64,000 nucleotides of DNA, taken from positions 1 through 64,000 of the forward strand of contig NZ_CAJE01000020.1 in assembly GCF_000308215.1 (NCBI RefSeq), read 5' to 3'. The stretch's first letter is position 1. The number at the start of each line of letters is the position of its first letter. The position numbers were made by a program, and so were the translations under genes. The notes below the pieces were generated by a model that made no database searches, was not told the origin of the DNA, and saw only the letters and a list, made by a program, of their open reading frames with translations. Of the stretch, positions 24,846 through 33,368 are shown piece after piece. This DNA comes from Methanomassiliicoccus luminyensis B10 (GTDB taxonomy: Archaea > Thermoplasmatota > Thermoplasmata > Methanomassiliicoccales > Methanomassiliicoccaceae).

Positions 24846-26789
24846 ATGAAGGACGAGATGAGCGCGTTCGATATCCTGGCCATGACCACCGAGATGCAGT
24901 CCCTGGTCGGCGGCTATCTGGACAAGGTGTTCCACTGGGAGGGCAAGAACGTTCTCCTGCGCGTCAACTCGCCCGGCCAGGGGAGGAAGGAGGTCATGCT
25001 CCAGGACCTCCAGTGGCTCTATCTCGCCCCCGAGCGCCCGGAGATGCCGGACATCCCCTCCCAGTTCGCGGTGAACCTGCGCAAGTATCTCACCAACTGC
25101 CGCATCGCTTCGGTCCGCCAGCGGGAGTTCGACCGCATCGTGGTCATGGAACTGGAGAAGGGGCCGTCGAGGTACCAGGTGATCATCGAGCTGTTCGGGG
25201 ACGGGAATCTGATCGTGGTATCGGAGGGAAAGGTGCTGAACGCGGTCATCTCGCGCAAGTGGCGCCACAGGGAGGTCCGTCCGGGCGTGGAGTACGTGTT
25301 CCCCCAGCCCCGGTTCAACCCCCGGGAGATGGACGAGGCCTCCTTCCGCAAGACCGTGCTGAACTCCTCCTCCGACGCGGTGCGTACCCTCGCCACCGCC
25401 GTGAACGTGGGAGGGCAGTACGCCGAGGAAGCGTGCCTCCGGGCGGGAGTGGAGAAGAACCGCAAGGCCAAGGAGCTGAGCGAGGACGACGTCCACAAGA
25501 TATACGAGGCGCTGTCCATGATGCTCGCCGAGGCGTCATCGAAGCTGCGGCCGAGAGAAGTGATGGAAGGAGGCAAGGCTGTGGACGTGACGCCGATACC
25601 TCTGATGCAGTACGCTACCAAGGAAGCGAGGGAACATGGGACTTTCTCGGACGCGCTGCACACCTACGTTTCCAATCTGGAGGGGCCGGAGGAGAAGGAG
25701 GACCCCGAGGCCAAGAGGCTGCAGAGGCAGCTGGACCAGCAGAGGACGGCCATCGAGGCCCAGCTGGCCGAGGCTCGAGGGTACACGGAGCAGGCGGAAG
25801 CTATCTACTCCGACTACATGGGCACCGACGCCATGCTGAAAAAGCTGGCCAAGATCACCCAGGGACTGAACTGGGAGAGGACCGTGGAGGCGGTGAAACC
25901 GCTCCCGGACATACTGTCGGTCGATCCGGAGAAGCACAGCGTCACCGCCACCATCGCCGAGAAGAGCGTGCTGCTGGACTACACCCTCGGAGTGGAGGGG
26001 AACGCCAACGCCCTGTACCAGAGGGCCAAGGAGGCTAAAGACAAGATGCAGGGGGCCAAGGAGGCGATGGCGGAGACGGAGAAGAAGCTGGCCAAGGTCC
26101 TCAAGGAGGGCGAGATGCGCCGCCAGGCGGTCAAGAAGGCCGTCCGCAAGACCAAGGAGTTCTGGTTCGAGCGGTACAAGTGGTTCATCACCTCCGGAGG
26201 GCGCCTGGTGCTGGCCGGCCGCGACGCGCACTCCAACGACCAGCTGGTCAAGAAGCATCTCAAGGCTACCGAGCGGTTCGCCCACGCCGACGTGCACGGG
26301 GCGCCCAGCGTGGTAGTCACGGACGGCAACAACGCCTCCGAGGAGGAGATGAGGGAGGCGTGCGCCTTCGCTCTTGCTCATTCGAAAGCGTGGACCGCCG
26401 GGGCCTCGGAGGGGACCGCGTACTGGGTGCTGCCGGACCAGGTCAGCAAGATGGCCCAGGCCGGGGAGTTCGTGCCCCGGGGCGCCTTCGTCATCAGGGG
26501 AAAGAGGAACTACCTGTACCACCTGCCCCTGGAGCTCGCGGTCGGGGAGATCGACTACGAGGGGGAGCGGAAGATCATGTGCGGGCCGGTGTCCAGCATA
26601 GAAGAGCGTTCGGTCAAGTACGCTATCATCGTTCCGGGGAAGTCTGAGCGCAGCAAGGCGTCGTCGCAGCTGGCCAAGGCGTTCGAGGTCCCGGAGGAGG
26701 AGATATCGAGGATACTGCCCCCCGGGGATGTGGTGATCGCGGAGACCGAGGGCCTGAGGATCGAAGGCATGGCGCAATACGCGCATTGA
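24846..26789 (+). CDS. rqcH: Ribosome-associated quality control factor RqcH (NFACT family, Rqc2/NEMF homologue)
   Basis: 647 residues. The NFACT-N domain opens with MSAFDILAMTTEMQSLVGGYLDKVF and includes the FAVNLRKYL stretch. Two HhH-like segments and a long coiled coil (about 290-440) follow, then NFACT-R with FWFERYKWFITSGGRLVLAGRDAHSND and KKHLKATERFAHADVHGAP. The family binds 50S subunits carrying stalled peptidyl-tRNA and can add C-terminal alanine tails. Start ATG 24846; the internal ATG 24858 is possible. It stands alone on the plus strand. Confidence 0.93.
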   Translation: MKDEMSAFDILAMTTEMQSLVGGYLDKVFHWEGKNVLLRVNSPGQGRKEVMLQDLQWLYLAPERPEMPDIPSQFAVNLRKYLTNCRIASVRQREFDRIVVMELEKGPSRYQVIIELFGDGNLIVVSEGKVLNAVISRKWRHREVRPGVEYVFPQPRFNPREMDEASFRKTVLNSSSDAVRTLATAVNVGGQYAEEACLRAGVEKNRKAKELSEDDVHKIYEALSMMLAEASSKLRPREVMEGGKAVDVTPIPLMQYATKEAREHGTFSDALHTYVSNLEGPEEKEDPEAKRLQRQLDQQRTAIEAQLAEARGYTEQAEAIYSDYMGTDAMLKKLAKITQGLNWERTVEAVKPLPDILSVDPEKHSVTATIAEKSVLLDYTLGVEGNANALYQRAKEAKDKMQGAKEAMAETEKKLAKVLKEGEMRRQAVKKAVRKTKEFWFERYKWFITSGGRLVLAGRDAHSNDQLVKKHLKATERFAHADVHGAPSVVVTDGNNASEEEMREACAFALAHSKAWTAGASEGTAYWVLPDQVSKMAQAGEFVPRGAFVIRGKRNYLYHLPLELAVGEIDYEGERKIMCGPVSSIEERSVKYAIIVPGKSERSKASSQLAKAFEVPEEEISRILPPGDVVIAETEGLRIEGMAQYAH

Positions 26790-26894
26790 GTGGAGCTCAG
26801 AAGGTCCCCAGATCTCGGGGGCATCCCTGATAACGTGGCCATGAATCCACTTATTCATGCTTAAGCGCTGAGTTCAGAAGGATGTGGGGAGATG

Positions 26895-26968
26895 CGCCCG
26901 AGCCGGGATTCGAACCCGGGTCTAAAGATCCGCAATCTCTTAGGATATCCAAGCTACCCCACTCGGGC
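26895..26968 (-). tRNA. tRNA-Arg (anticodon GCG)
   Basis: Cloverleaf on the minus strand: acceptor GCCCGAG/CTCGGGC, T-arm CCGGG-TTCGAAT-CCCGG, anticodon stem AGAGA/TCTTT with one G-U pair around loop TTGCGGA (anticodon GCG, reads CGC/CGU), and discriminator G. CCA is not encoded. The lower-GC restriction-modification genes begin about 130 bp away. Confidence 0.95.
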
Positions 26969-27101
26969 AATCTTCCTGTATATTGTCTCCATATAACTCT
27001 TTTTCCGTCGCGTTTTCTGCGATGGTGAGATGGCCAGCTTTTTTCTAAGGCAGACCTCGATGCAGGCATTTCTTGGGCTATGAGCTGAGTTCCGGATCCC
27101 A

Positions 27102-27719
27102 TTAGGATGAGAATCCTTGCTGAACAACATTGTTAGGTGACGTTTGCAGTGTCGATGAAAGTGGAGGAGATACGATTGTACTTCCACTTTCAGCAGAAGA
27201 CGTATCCGAAATCAGCAGATTTTCCAAAGAGTCTGACCAACGACAGTCGCCCTCCTCGCAACGCACCACTTTCTTCAAACAGTCCTCCCCGGCACTTACG
27301 TCCAGTGGAAGGTCTTTTGTCCGGATGAAGCGGAAGTCCCACCTCTCGTTCTTGTTGTAGGTGCAAGCGGCCAATATATCAAAGCTAGACCTTCGATAAA
27401 AGCGCGATAGCTTGTCATCCTGGGCATTGCGGGTCTTTTGGAAGTCGACCTCGTAGCCCTTCTTGTTGCTCCTGAACATCTTGCACTCCATGAGCAACGT
27501 ACCGTTCTTAGTAACCAAAGTGAAGTCTGGATCCTTATCCTTGACTGGCCCGTGAAAATCGAGGATGATGCCCTTTGACTTGAGGACCTTGAGAATCTTC
27601 TCCAAGTGATACTCGGCCACGAACCCCTTCACCATCTGTTCGCAACGTGGGTTGTCTTCGATGATCTTTAGGACCTCTTCCGGGGTGAGATTGTATTTAT
27701 CAGCAAGAGATGAGGGCAT
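27102..27719 (-). CDS. Predicted PD-(D/E)XK restriction endonuclease
   Basis: 205 residues without an exact family match, but the core of a PD-(D/E)XK nuclease is visible: an N-terminal Glu helix (FVAEYHLEKIL, about 33-43), then Asp in DKDPDFTLV and the E-x-K of LLMECKMF (about 75-82). The product would cut DNA. The gene is clearly poorer in GC than its neighbours, a sign of recent transfer. It is divergent from an RHH regulator and a TSPPY methylase, giving a likely Type II restriction-modification module. The C-terminal 40 residues are Ser/Thr-rich and low-complexity. The recognition site is unknown. Confidence 0.72.
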   Translation of the reverse strand: MPSSLADKYNLTPEEVLKIIEDNPRCEQMVKGFVAEYHLEKILKVLKSKGIILDFHGPVKDKDPDFTLVTKNGTLLMECKMFRSNKKGYEVDFQKTRNAQDDKLSRFYRRSSFDILAACTYNKNERWDFRFIRTKDLPLDVSAGEDCLKKVVRCEEGDCRWSDSLENLLISDTSSAESGSTIVSPPLSSTLQTSPNNVVQQGFSS

Positions 27720-27831
27720 TAGGTCCGACGTTCCGTGAGGGTAGTGATTAAATTCATTAACCAGAATGCCATCTTAAGCAAGCGTAGCTGAACTGTGTCC
27801 CATATGTGTCGTTAAAGAGTAGGGGAACAAA

Positions 27832-28023
27832 ATGTCCAGAAAGAGAGTGCAGGTCGTGTTCACCCAGGACCAGTGGTCCATGATCGAGAACCTTCGAGGA
27901 GAGTTCGGAGAAGGGGATGCCGAGATCGTGAGAAACATCGTGCTTGCGTGGCTCGCAGAGAAATCGTTCGTGTCCACTATCGCCAAGGACCGAATGCTGA
28001 ACAACAACCACAGGGAGAGGTAG
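27832..28023 (+). CDS. Ribbon-helix-helix (CopG-like) DNA-binding protein
   Basis: 63 residues: a short basic beta strand (RKRVQVVFT) then two helices (DQWSMIENLRGEF and DAEIVRNIVLAWLAEKSF), the RHH plan. Its stop is two bases before the methylase ATG, so the pair is cotranscribed. By position it probably sets expression of the restriction-modification genes, the job C-proteins do elsewhere; that role is inferred. Confidence 0.75.
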   Translation: MSRKRVQVVFTQDQWSMIENLRGEFGEGDAEIVRNIVLAWLAEKSFVSTIAKDRMLNNNHRER

Positions 28024-28025
28024 GC

Positions 28026-28955
28026 ATGCGCATAGAGCCTCTGCCCCTGGAGTCGACGAACCCCGTCGCCGAGCTCGTGCCCGGACGGGATGCTTATTAC
28101 CATACCGACCTGGGAGCCACATATCTAGGCGACTCTTCAGAACTGCTCAAGCTCGTGCCGGACGATTCGATAGATCTTGTGGTCACCTCGCCCCCGTACG
28201 CCCTAGTGTTCAAGAAGAAGTACGGGAACGTGGATGCAGAGGAATATACCAGATGGTTCCTGACATTCTCAGATGAAATCTTCAGGGTTCTGAAGCCAAC
28301 CGGCAGCTTCGTCCTCAATATCGGTGGGTGCTGGAACAAGGGCTCGCCTACACGATCCCTCTATCAATTCGAGCTATTGCTCAACCTGACCAAGAAGTTC
28401 AAACTGGCTCAGGAGTTCTTCTGGTATAACCCGGCCAAGCTGCCTGCTCCCGCGGAATGGGTCACGGTACAGAGGATCAGAGTGAAGGATTCCGTGGAGT
28501 ACGTATGGTGGCTGTCCAAGACCGAACGGCCGAAAGCTGATAACCGCAAGGTCCTCCAACCCTACAGCCCGGACCAGCTCCGGCTCATCGAAAACGGCTA
28601 CCGGGCCAAGAAGCGGCCGTCAGGCCACAACATCACCAATGGGTTCCAGAAAGACCATGGCGGCTCCATCCCGCCGAACGTGCTACAAATGGGCAACAAT
28701 GATTCGAACGGCGACTATCTGAAGAAATGCAGTGAGTTCGGCCTGGACCCCCATCCCGCGAGGTTTCCCTCAGATCTACCTGGATTCTTCATCAAGTTCC
28801 TGACCGACCCTGGAGACGTGGTTCTGGACCCGTTCTGTGGGAGCAACGTCACCGGCAGGACCGCCGAGGACCTCAAGCGGAAGTGGCTGGGATTCGAGCT
28901 GGTGCAGGACTACCTGGACGGGTCGAAGTATCGCTTTGACTACATCAATGAATGA
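28026..28955 (+). CDS. DNA methyltransferase of a restriction-modification system (TSPPY, beta class)
   Basis: 309 residues. The catalytic motif IV is LVVTSPPYAL (about residues 52-61) and the S-adenosylmethionine motif I is near the C-terminus, HPARFPSDLP...VVLDPFCGSNVTG. Motif IV before motif I is the beta arrangement of N4-cytosine and N6-adenine methylases. TSPPY leans towards N4-cytosine but does not exclude adenine. The start is ATG 28026; the longer frame from 27873 only overlaps the RHH gene. It protects host DNA from the adjacent PD-(D/E)XK nuclease. Confidence 0.88.
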   Translation: MRIEPLPLESTNPVAELVPGRDAYYHTDLGATYLGDSSELLKLVPDDSIDLVVTSPPYALVFKKKYGNVDAEEYTRWFLTFSDEIFRVLKPTGSFVLNIGGCWNKGSPTRSLYQFELLLNLTKKFKLAQEFFWYNPAKLPAPAEWVTVQRIRVKDSVEYVWWLSKTERPKADNRKVLQPYSPDQLRLIENGYRAKKRPSGHNITNGFQKDHGGSIPPNVLQMGNNDSNGDYLKKCSEFGLDPHPARFPSDLPGFFIKFLTDPGDVVLDPFCGSNVTGRTAEDLKRKWLGFELVQDYLDGSKYRFDYINE

Positions 28956-29047
28956 AAGCCCGGTCCGTCCTTCCTATCCTCTCTGATGTTCAAAATGCGG
29001 TCCCCTCCTACCAATAGCTTTAACCCGGCTCCCCGTTCGGCCCCCTC

Positions 29048-29308
29048 ATGGCCCGGCGCAAGTTCCCGAAGACCCTGGACGAGCTCTTCTTTGCTCTCGG
29101 AGGGATACTCTACTTCATCTCCCTCATCCCCATCGCCCGCCTTCTGGGCCACGTGATCCATCTTAACTCGCTGGGGCTTTGCGTGGGAGGCCTTGGCTTT
29201 GCCAGCCTCGGCCTGGTCGTCAACAAGGGAAGAATCAACGAGCGCGTCCTGCTGCATATAGTGGTCCTGTGGCTGTTCGGCCTGATCGTGTGGGCGAGCA
29301 TCGGCTGA
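29048..29308 (+). CDS. Small membrane protein, 86 residues
   Basis: Three hydrophobic stretches (about residues 13-28, 38-57 and 66-85) after a short basic N-terminus MARRKFPKT. No family recognised. A TATA-like sequence (GCTTTAACC, about 29018) lies 25-30 bp before ATG 29048, so the transcript is probably leaderless. Single gene. Confidence 0.6.
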   Translation: MARRKFPKTLDELFFALGGILYFISLIPIARLLGHVIHLNSLGLCVGGLGFASLGLVVNKGRINERVLLHIVVLWLFGLIVWASIG

Positions 29309-29441
29309 TGTCGCTCCCGCGACGCCGGAAGGGGTCCCGCGTCCGTCATCGTACGACATCTGGCCAATCTATTATCATTCCGAATAATTAGACACAAAAT
29401 CTCCTTAACCACGGCGGCGGTGATGTGACGAGGCAGGCGCA

Positions 29442-29768
29442 GTGAAAGACCTAAGCATGTGGATCGAGCAGGCGCACAGGAAGCGGAAGTGCCACCGTTG
29501 CGGCGGGGCCATCGAGAAGGACCTGATGTTCGTCAGGGTCGGGGAGAAAGAGAGACCAGCACGCTCCACCTGCGTGTGCCCGCTGTGCTTCGAGAAGATC
29601 ATGGACGACCTCTCCCAGAACTTCCAGGAGGTCAAGGAGCATATGCTCCCCGCCGAGCATGCAGAGAACGGGCCGGAGTTGCAGCACGACGATAGCCAAG
29701 GCCCCCGCTGCTTCGCCTGCGGCCTCGCCCCCGAGAAGTGCAAGTGCGGTTGGGAAGCGTACCGCTGA
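29442..29768 (+). CDS. Small protein with two zinc-binding cysteine clusters
   Basis: 108 residues from GTG 29442. The N-terminal half has CHRC...CVCPLC, spaced like a treble-clef or rubredoxin-like zinc site; the C-terminus has CFACGLAPEKCKC. A zinc- or nucleic-acid-binding role is plausible, but no named family is recognised. Confidence 0.6.
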   Translation: MKDLSMWIEQAHRKRKCHRCGGAIEKDLMFVRVGEKERPARSTCVCPLCFEKIMDDLSQNFQEVKEHMLPAEHAENGPELQHDDSQGPRCFACGLAPEKCKCGWEAYR

Positions 29769-29824
29769 TCAGTACGTGGCGGTCATGTCAATCTTGCCTT
29801 CCCTCCGGGCCAGGCGGTCGGCGC

Positions 29825-29976
29825 AGCGGAATGAACGGCCTTGCCCGCCCGTTCGGCCCGAAAAGTCCGAACGGCTCCGCCCCCTTGACACGCAGATCGA
29901 TGCCGCTCAGGGCAACGGTTTCCTTCTTGCTAGAGAACAACCGGAAGAAGGACCTGACCTCGATGGCAAGGGCCAT
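29825..29976 (-). pseudogene. Remnant of an ABC transporter ATPase gene, frameshifted at Walker A
   Basis: Minus-strand translation from 29976 reads like the start of an ABC ATPase: AIEVRSFFRLFSSKKETVALSGIDLRVKG then FGLFGPNG, after which the expected AGKT becomes RARP. Restoring one G in the local G-run gives GPNGAGK, so a single-base deletion broke the frame. No signature or Walker B follows; the gene is also truncated, and rps17e begins 40 nt upstream. A clear decayed fragment. Confidence 0.7.
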
Positions 29977-30019
29977 GAGGCCGGCCTAACCATGGAGCTA
30001 GAATAGATACCGTACCGGT

Positions 30020-30211
30020 TCAGGTTTCCATGTGCTGCCAGTACCTGGTGACGTAGCCGGCGATGCGGTTTCTCATGGTGATCGACTCTACGTTGGTCAA
30101 CTTGGAGACCAGGGCCTTGTTGTTCTCGAAATCGTCGTTGAAGACGGTGGGGTACTGCTTAACGAGGTCAAGTGCGATCCTCTTGATGTAAGTGGGTCTG
30201 ATATTTCCCAT
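30020..30211 (-). CDS. rps17e: 30S ribosomal protein S17e
   Basis: 63 residues with the S17e pattern: [31 protein letters not shown] and [13 protein letters not shown] small-subunit protein found in archaea and eukaryotes but not bacteria. Minus-strand TATA-like sequence (TTTATATATCC) near 30250-30260 supports a promoter with a leader of about 20 nt. Confidence 0.95.
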   Translation of the reverse strand: MGNIRPTYIKRIALDLVKQYPTVFNDDFENNKALVSKLTNVESITMRNRIAGYVTRYWQHMET

Positions 30212-30341
30212 ATTGACACCTAATGCAACTAGCCGGTTAAGTTTGAAAGGATATATAAATCCTCTTCCCTAGGCCCCCTTGCCGCCCAGACGTCCGAGGG
30301 AGGCGTCGGTTTTATGTGCTGGCCGATGCGTAGAAAAGAAG

Positions 30342-31217
30342 GTGGAAGTACGAGGCGAGGAGAGGGGTGGGGGGAAGCGCCGGGGGAGGTCCAGGGGGCT
30401 AATAGTGGCCGGGACGCTGGTCGGAGCCATGGTGGTCCTGTCGGCGCTGCTGCTGTCCAACGGGATGCTGGCCCCGCCGATGGTCATAGAATCGAGGAGC
30501 ATGCAGCACGACGATGACCTCAGCGCCCTGGGGGTGCTGGACACCGGGGACATGGTGGTCATCGGCCGCGGCGAGCAGGAGGTGAGGAGCTACCTTGCCT
30601 CGGAGCCCCTCGACCACCGGAGCTTCGGGGAGCTGGGCGACGTTATCGTGTTCCAGACCCCTCAGGCTCCCATGCCCATAATCCACCGGGCCCTGGTCAA
30701 GATCGAGTATAACGCCAGCGGCGGGTTCGACATCCCCGAGCTGGCCGGCCTGCCGCCGGACCGGTGGGAGGCAGAGGGAAGAGGGAACGAGTGGTGGAAC
30801 CTGCAGGAGACGGTGACCATCCGCGACATCGGCTATGCCGGGGTGGACGTCCACATCGACCTGTGGCAGATACTCAGGAACATGGACGACGAGCCCCACG
30901 GGGGTTTCCTGACCATGGGGGACAATAATTGGTACGCTCGAGGCGGCGAGCGCACCGGGGCGGTGGACCAGACCTCCCTGTCCGACGTGCCGGAGCCCAT
31001 CAAGGACGAGTGGATCCTGGGGAAGGCAGTGGCGGAGATCCCGTGGATCGGGCTGCTGAAGCTGACGGTGAGCAACAACCTGCCGCACTACACCCCCCTG
31101 AACAGCGTGGCCTCCCTGCTCGGGGTGATCACACTGATGTCGGTGGTGTCGATGGTGATAGCATCGAGGTACAAGATCGAGCCGGAGGACCCCGCCGACA
31201 AGAGGAAGAGGACCTAA
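30342..31217 (+). CDS. Archaeal-type signal peptidase I (S26 family)
   Basis: About 290 residues. After a basic N-terminus one membrane helix (GLIVAGTLVGAMVVLSALLLSNG) leads to the catalytic Ser in ESRSMQHDD. The second catalytic residue is His in PMPIIHRALVKIEY, the archaeal/ER replacement of the bacterial Lys, and FLTMGDNN is the conserved box E. A second helix near the C-terminus anchors the other end. It would remove signal peptides from the surface proteins encoded elsewhere in the window. I favour GTG 30342; an upstream TTG at 30279 is possible. The 3' end overlaps thyX by four bases, convergent. Confidence 0.85.
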   Translation: MEVRGEERGGGKRRGRSRGLIVAGTLVGAMVVLSALLLSNGMLAPPMVIESRSMQHDDDLSALGVLDTGDMVVIGRGEQEVRSYLASEPLDHRSFGELGDVIVFQTPQAPMPIIHRALVKIEYNASGGFDIPELAGLPPDRWEAEGRGNEWWNLQETVTIRDIGYAGVDVHIDLWQILRNMDDEPHGGFLTMGDNNWYARGGERTGAVDQTSLSDVPEPIKDEWILGKAVAEIPWIGLLKLTVSNNLPHYTPLNSVASLLGVITLMSVVSMVIASRYKIEPEDPADKRKRT

Positions 31218-31891
31218 GCCCTCTTCAGCTCGGTGCGGGGCTTCCCGCAGGACATCCTGCCCTCCGAGCACTTGCCCTTCGATATGCACGGAGGCCCGGC
31301 CCTCTTGAAGATGAACGGGGACGCCTCCTGGGCCAGGCGGAGCATCTCATCGGCCACGGCGCGTATCTCATCTTGGGCGCGGCGGCAGGTTCTGAGCTCG
31401 AAGAAGTGCCACAGCTCTCGGGCGTTCATTGTCACGGTGATGTTGGTGGTGCAGGCATTGGGCAGAACGTATCTGGCATCCTCTACCGGGACCTTCTCGC
31501 TCAGAGCCCGGTACTCCTCCCAGATCTTGTCCATCAGGGCGCGGAACCGCTTTTCGAGCTCGGGATCGGCGGCGATGCTCTCCGGCACCACGTACTCAGC
31601 GTTCTTCATGTCCACGTAGCGCTGGGACTGCTGAGAGAATGAGGCGAGCCTATGGCGAACGAGCTGATGAGTGGTCGCGCGAGACACCCCCTCGATGGAG
31701 AAAGTATAGTTGGCGTGCTCGATGACCGAATGGTGGCCGCTGTCCAGAGGAGAGCCGAGCCACCGCTCCCCCTTCTTCTCCGTCCACTCGTCCATCAGCT
31801 CGCTGGCCGGCTTCTCGGAATAGCAGGAGTGGGCCGCGGCGGCGCACAGCCGCTCCGCGTCCTTGGTGTATGAGAGAAGGGTGACGCGCAC
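31214..31891 (-). CDS. thyX: FAD-dependent thymidylate synthase ThyX
   Basis: 225 residues. The ThyX motif RHRLASFSQQSQRY is complete (Arg-His-Arg and Ser-x-x-Ser-x-Arg), and SGHHSVIEHANYTF upstream is the other conserved block. It makes dTMP from dUMP with methylene-tetrahydrofolate or a pterin analogue and reduced FAD. I start at GTG 31891 because homologues begin with a (K/R)VTLLSYT strand at their first residues; the frame is open well upstream across the TraB gene. Confidence 0.93.
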   Translation of the reverse strand: MRVTLLSYTKDAERLCAAAAHSCYSEKPASELMDEWTEKKGERWLGSPLDSGHHSVIEHANYTFSIEGVSRATTHQLVRHRLASFSQQSQRYVDMKNAEYVVPESIAADPELEKRFRALMDKIWEEYRALSEKVPVEDARYVLPNACTTNITVTMNARELWHFFELRTCRRAQDEIRAVADEMLRLAQEASPFIFKRAGPPCISKGKCSEGRMSCGKPRTELKRA

Positions 31892-31935
31892 GACAAGGGA
31901 ATGGGGGACGGCACTAAAAAGGATAGCATCCACGT

Positions 31936-32643
31936 TCAGTACTCGTAGTGGAAGGATGCCTGGGAGTTGTTCTCCACGCTCTTGGCCTGGGAGCCCCGCC
32001 CTTTCTCGCGGATGTCCCGCAGACGGTACACCCTGACGTCGTCCCGGTCCAGCAGGCGCATTATGCCGTCCACGTGGCCGTCCCCGACCACCGCCAGGAC
32101 GGTGGGGTACCGGGAGGCGGCGCTGTTGATCCGCTTGGTCATCAGCTCGTTCCGCTCGTCCACCAGGACGCGCTTCAGCGTGGGGAACTGGCCCCCCATC
32201 TGGTCCATATAGGTGCCCTCGTTCTCCTGGTAGTTCTCCAGCTCCTTCTCCACCTTCTTGGAGCTGACGAAGAGGGAGGTGAAGGCCGACAGGCCCAGTT
32301 TGACCTTCTCGGCGAAGGGCATCTCGCGGTACATCCTCTGGAACAGCTTGCTGGCGTCCGCGTCGATGAACAGCAGGTCCGCCCCGATGTCCTTGGCGGC
32401 CTTGGCGGCCTCCAGCATCTCCGCGCCGGCCTCGCTTCCGTACTGTCCGGCCAGCCGCTTCTGGAACGCCGCCAGGAGGCGATAGGTCAGGGGGGCGTTG
32501 GTCTGTCCTCCGGGGTGGAGGAGGGCGTGGTACCTGGCGGGATCGAGCTCCACGCCCACCACGTCGGGGCGCTCCTCCTCGATTATGCGCCGCACTTCCG
32601 AGGCGATGTCGAAGACGTGGCCCACGCCCAGTATGACTATCAT
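31936..32643 (-). CDS. TraB/PrgY-family protein
   Basis: 235 residues with the TraB hallmarks: N-terminal VILGVGHVFDIASEVRRII, then RPDVVGVELDPARY, and late VVGDGHVDGI. TraB proteins are thought to belong to a metalloprotease-like fold; archaeal members are not characterised in detail. The usual C-terminal membrane part of longer homologues is absent, so this is a soluble short form. It shares a 53-nt intergenic region with the divergent HAD gene. Confidence 0.85.
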   Translation of the reverse strand: MIVILGVGHVFDIASEVRRIIEEERPDVVGVELDPARYHALLHPGGQTNAPLTYRLLAAFQKRLAGQYGSEAGAEMLEAAKAAKDIGADLLFIDADASKLFQRMYREMPFAEKVKLGLSAFTSLFVSSKKVEKELENYQENEGTYMDQMGGQFPTLKRVLVDERNELMTKRINSAASRYPTVLAVVGDGHVDGIMRLLDRDDVRVYRLRDIREKGRGSQAKSVENNSQASFHYEY

Positions 32644-32665
32644 CGCGAAAGCAACAGCCGAAGGC

Positions 32666-32676
32666 ACTATATAATG
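32666..32676 (+). promoter_or_regulatory. TATA element giving a leaderless HAD transcript
   Basis: CTATATAATG around 32668-32675 is centred about 26 bp before ATG 32697, so initiation falls on the start codon itself. No ribosome-binding site is present, in line with a leaderless mRNA. Confidence 0.55.
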
Positions 32677-32696
32677 TTTTGATTTTGCTCCAGGCC

Positions 32697-33368
32697 ATGG
32701 AACGCGCCTTCGACCTGGTGGCCTTCGACATGGACGGCGTGCTGGTCGATTTTGCCAGCTCGTGGACCTGGGTGCACGAGCACTTCAAGGTGAGCAACGA
32801 GGTCTCCCTCGACGACTACATAGAAGGCCGCATCGACGACCTGGAGTTCATGCGCCGGGACATCGCGCTGTGGATGAGGAAGAAGGACGGCCTCTGCATG
32901 ATGGACATCGACGAGATCCTGAGGCCGGTGCCGATCGTCGCCGGGATCGCCGAGACCGTCAGCACCCTGCGGCGCCAGGGCACCAAGTGCGTCATCATCA
33001 GCGGCGGGCTGGACATGGCCGCCCGGCGCATCGCGGAGGAGTTCGGCTTCGACGACTTCATGGCCAACAGCCTGGAATGCGACCCGCAGGGACGGCTCAC
33101 CGGCAACGGCGTGCTGCGGGTGGAGCTGTCGAACAAGAGGAGGGCCTTGCAGCGGTTCCAGGCTTTGTACGGGGCGCCGGAGGAGCGGACCGCGGCCATC
33201 GGCAACAGCTTCGTGGACGTGTCCATGTTCGCGGGGTCCGGCCTGTCCATAGCTTTCAATCCCATCGATGACCTGGTGGAGAAGAGAGCGAACGTGGTGC
33301 TGCGCTCCCGGGACCTGCGGGATGTGCTGCCCCCGCTGCTCAATCACGGTAGCCGTGCTTCCCGATGA
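32697..33368 (+). CDS. HAD-superfamily phosphatase, SerB-like
   Basis: 223 residues. Motif I is VAFDMDGVLVDF with the nucleophile Asp, motif II is CVIISGGLDMAARRIA, and motif III/IV is AAIGNSFVDVSMF. Between them is a C1 helical cap of the SerB/PSPase type. Phosphoserine phosphatase is a good guess from the cap, but other small phosphomonoesters are possible. The end overlaps the pcm gene by 29 nt, convergent. Confidence 0.85.
   Translation: MERAFDLVAFDMDGVLVDFASSWTWVHEHFKVSNEVSLDDYIEGRIDDLEFMRRDIALWMRKKDGLCMMDIDEILRPVPIVAGIAETVSTLRRQGTKCVIISGGLDMAARRIAEEFGFDDFMANSLECDPQGRLTGNGVLRVELSNKRRALQRFQALYGAPEERTAAIGNSFVDVSMFAGSGLSIAFNPIDDLVEKRANVVLRSRDLRDVLPPLLNHGSRASR

Noticed and set aside
26895-28955. 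Integration by an element with att repeats at tRNA-Arg
   Set aside because: No second copy of the tRNA 3' end was seen nearby and no integrase is present, so transfer is supported by composition only.
29371-29392. Fur-like sequence ATTATCATTCCGAATAATTA before the zinc-ribbon gene
   Set aside because: The arms do not mirror well and the gene has no evident metal-uptake role.
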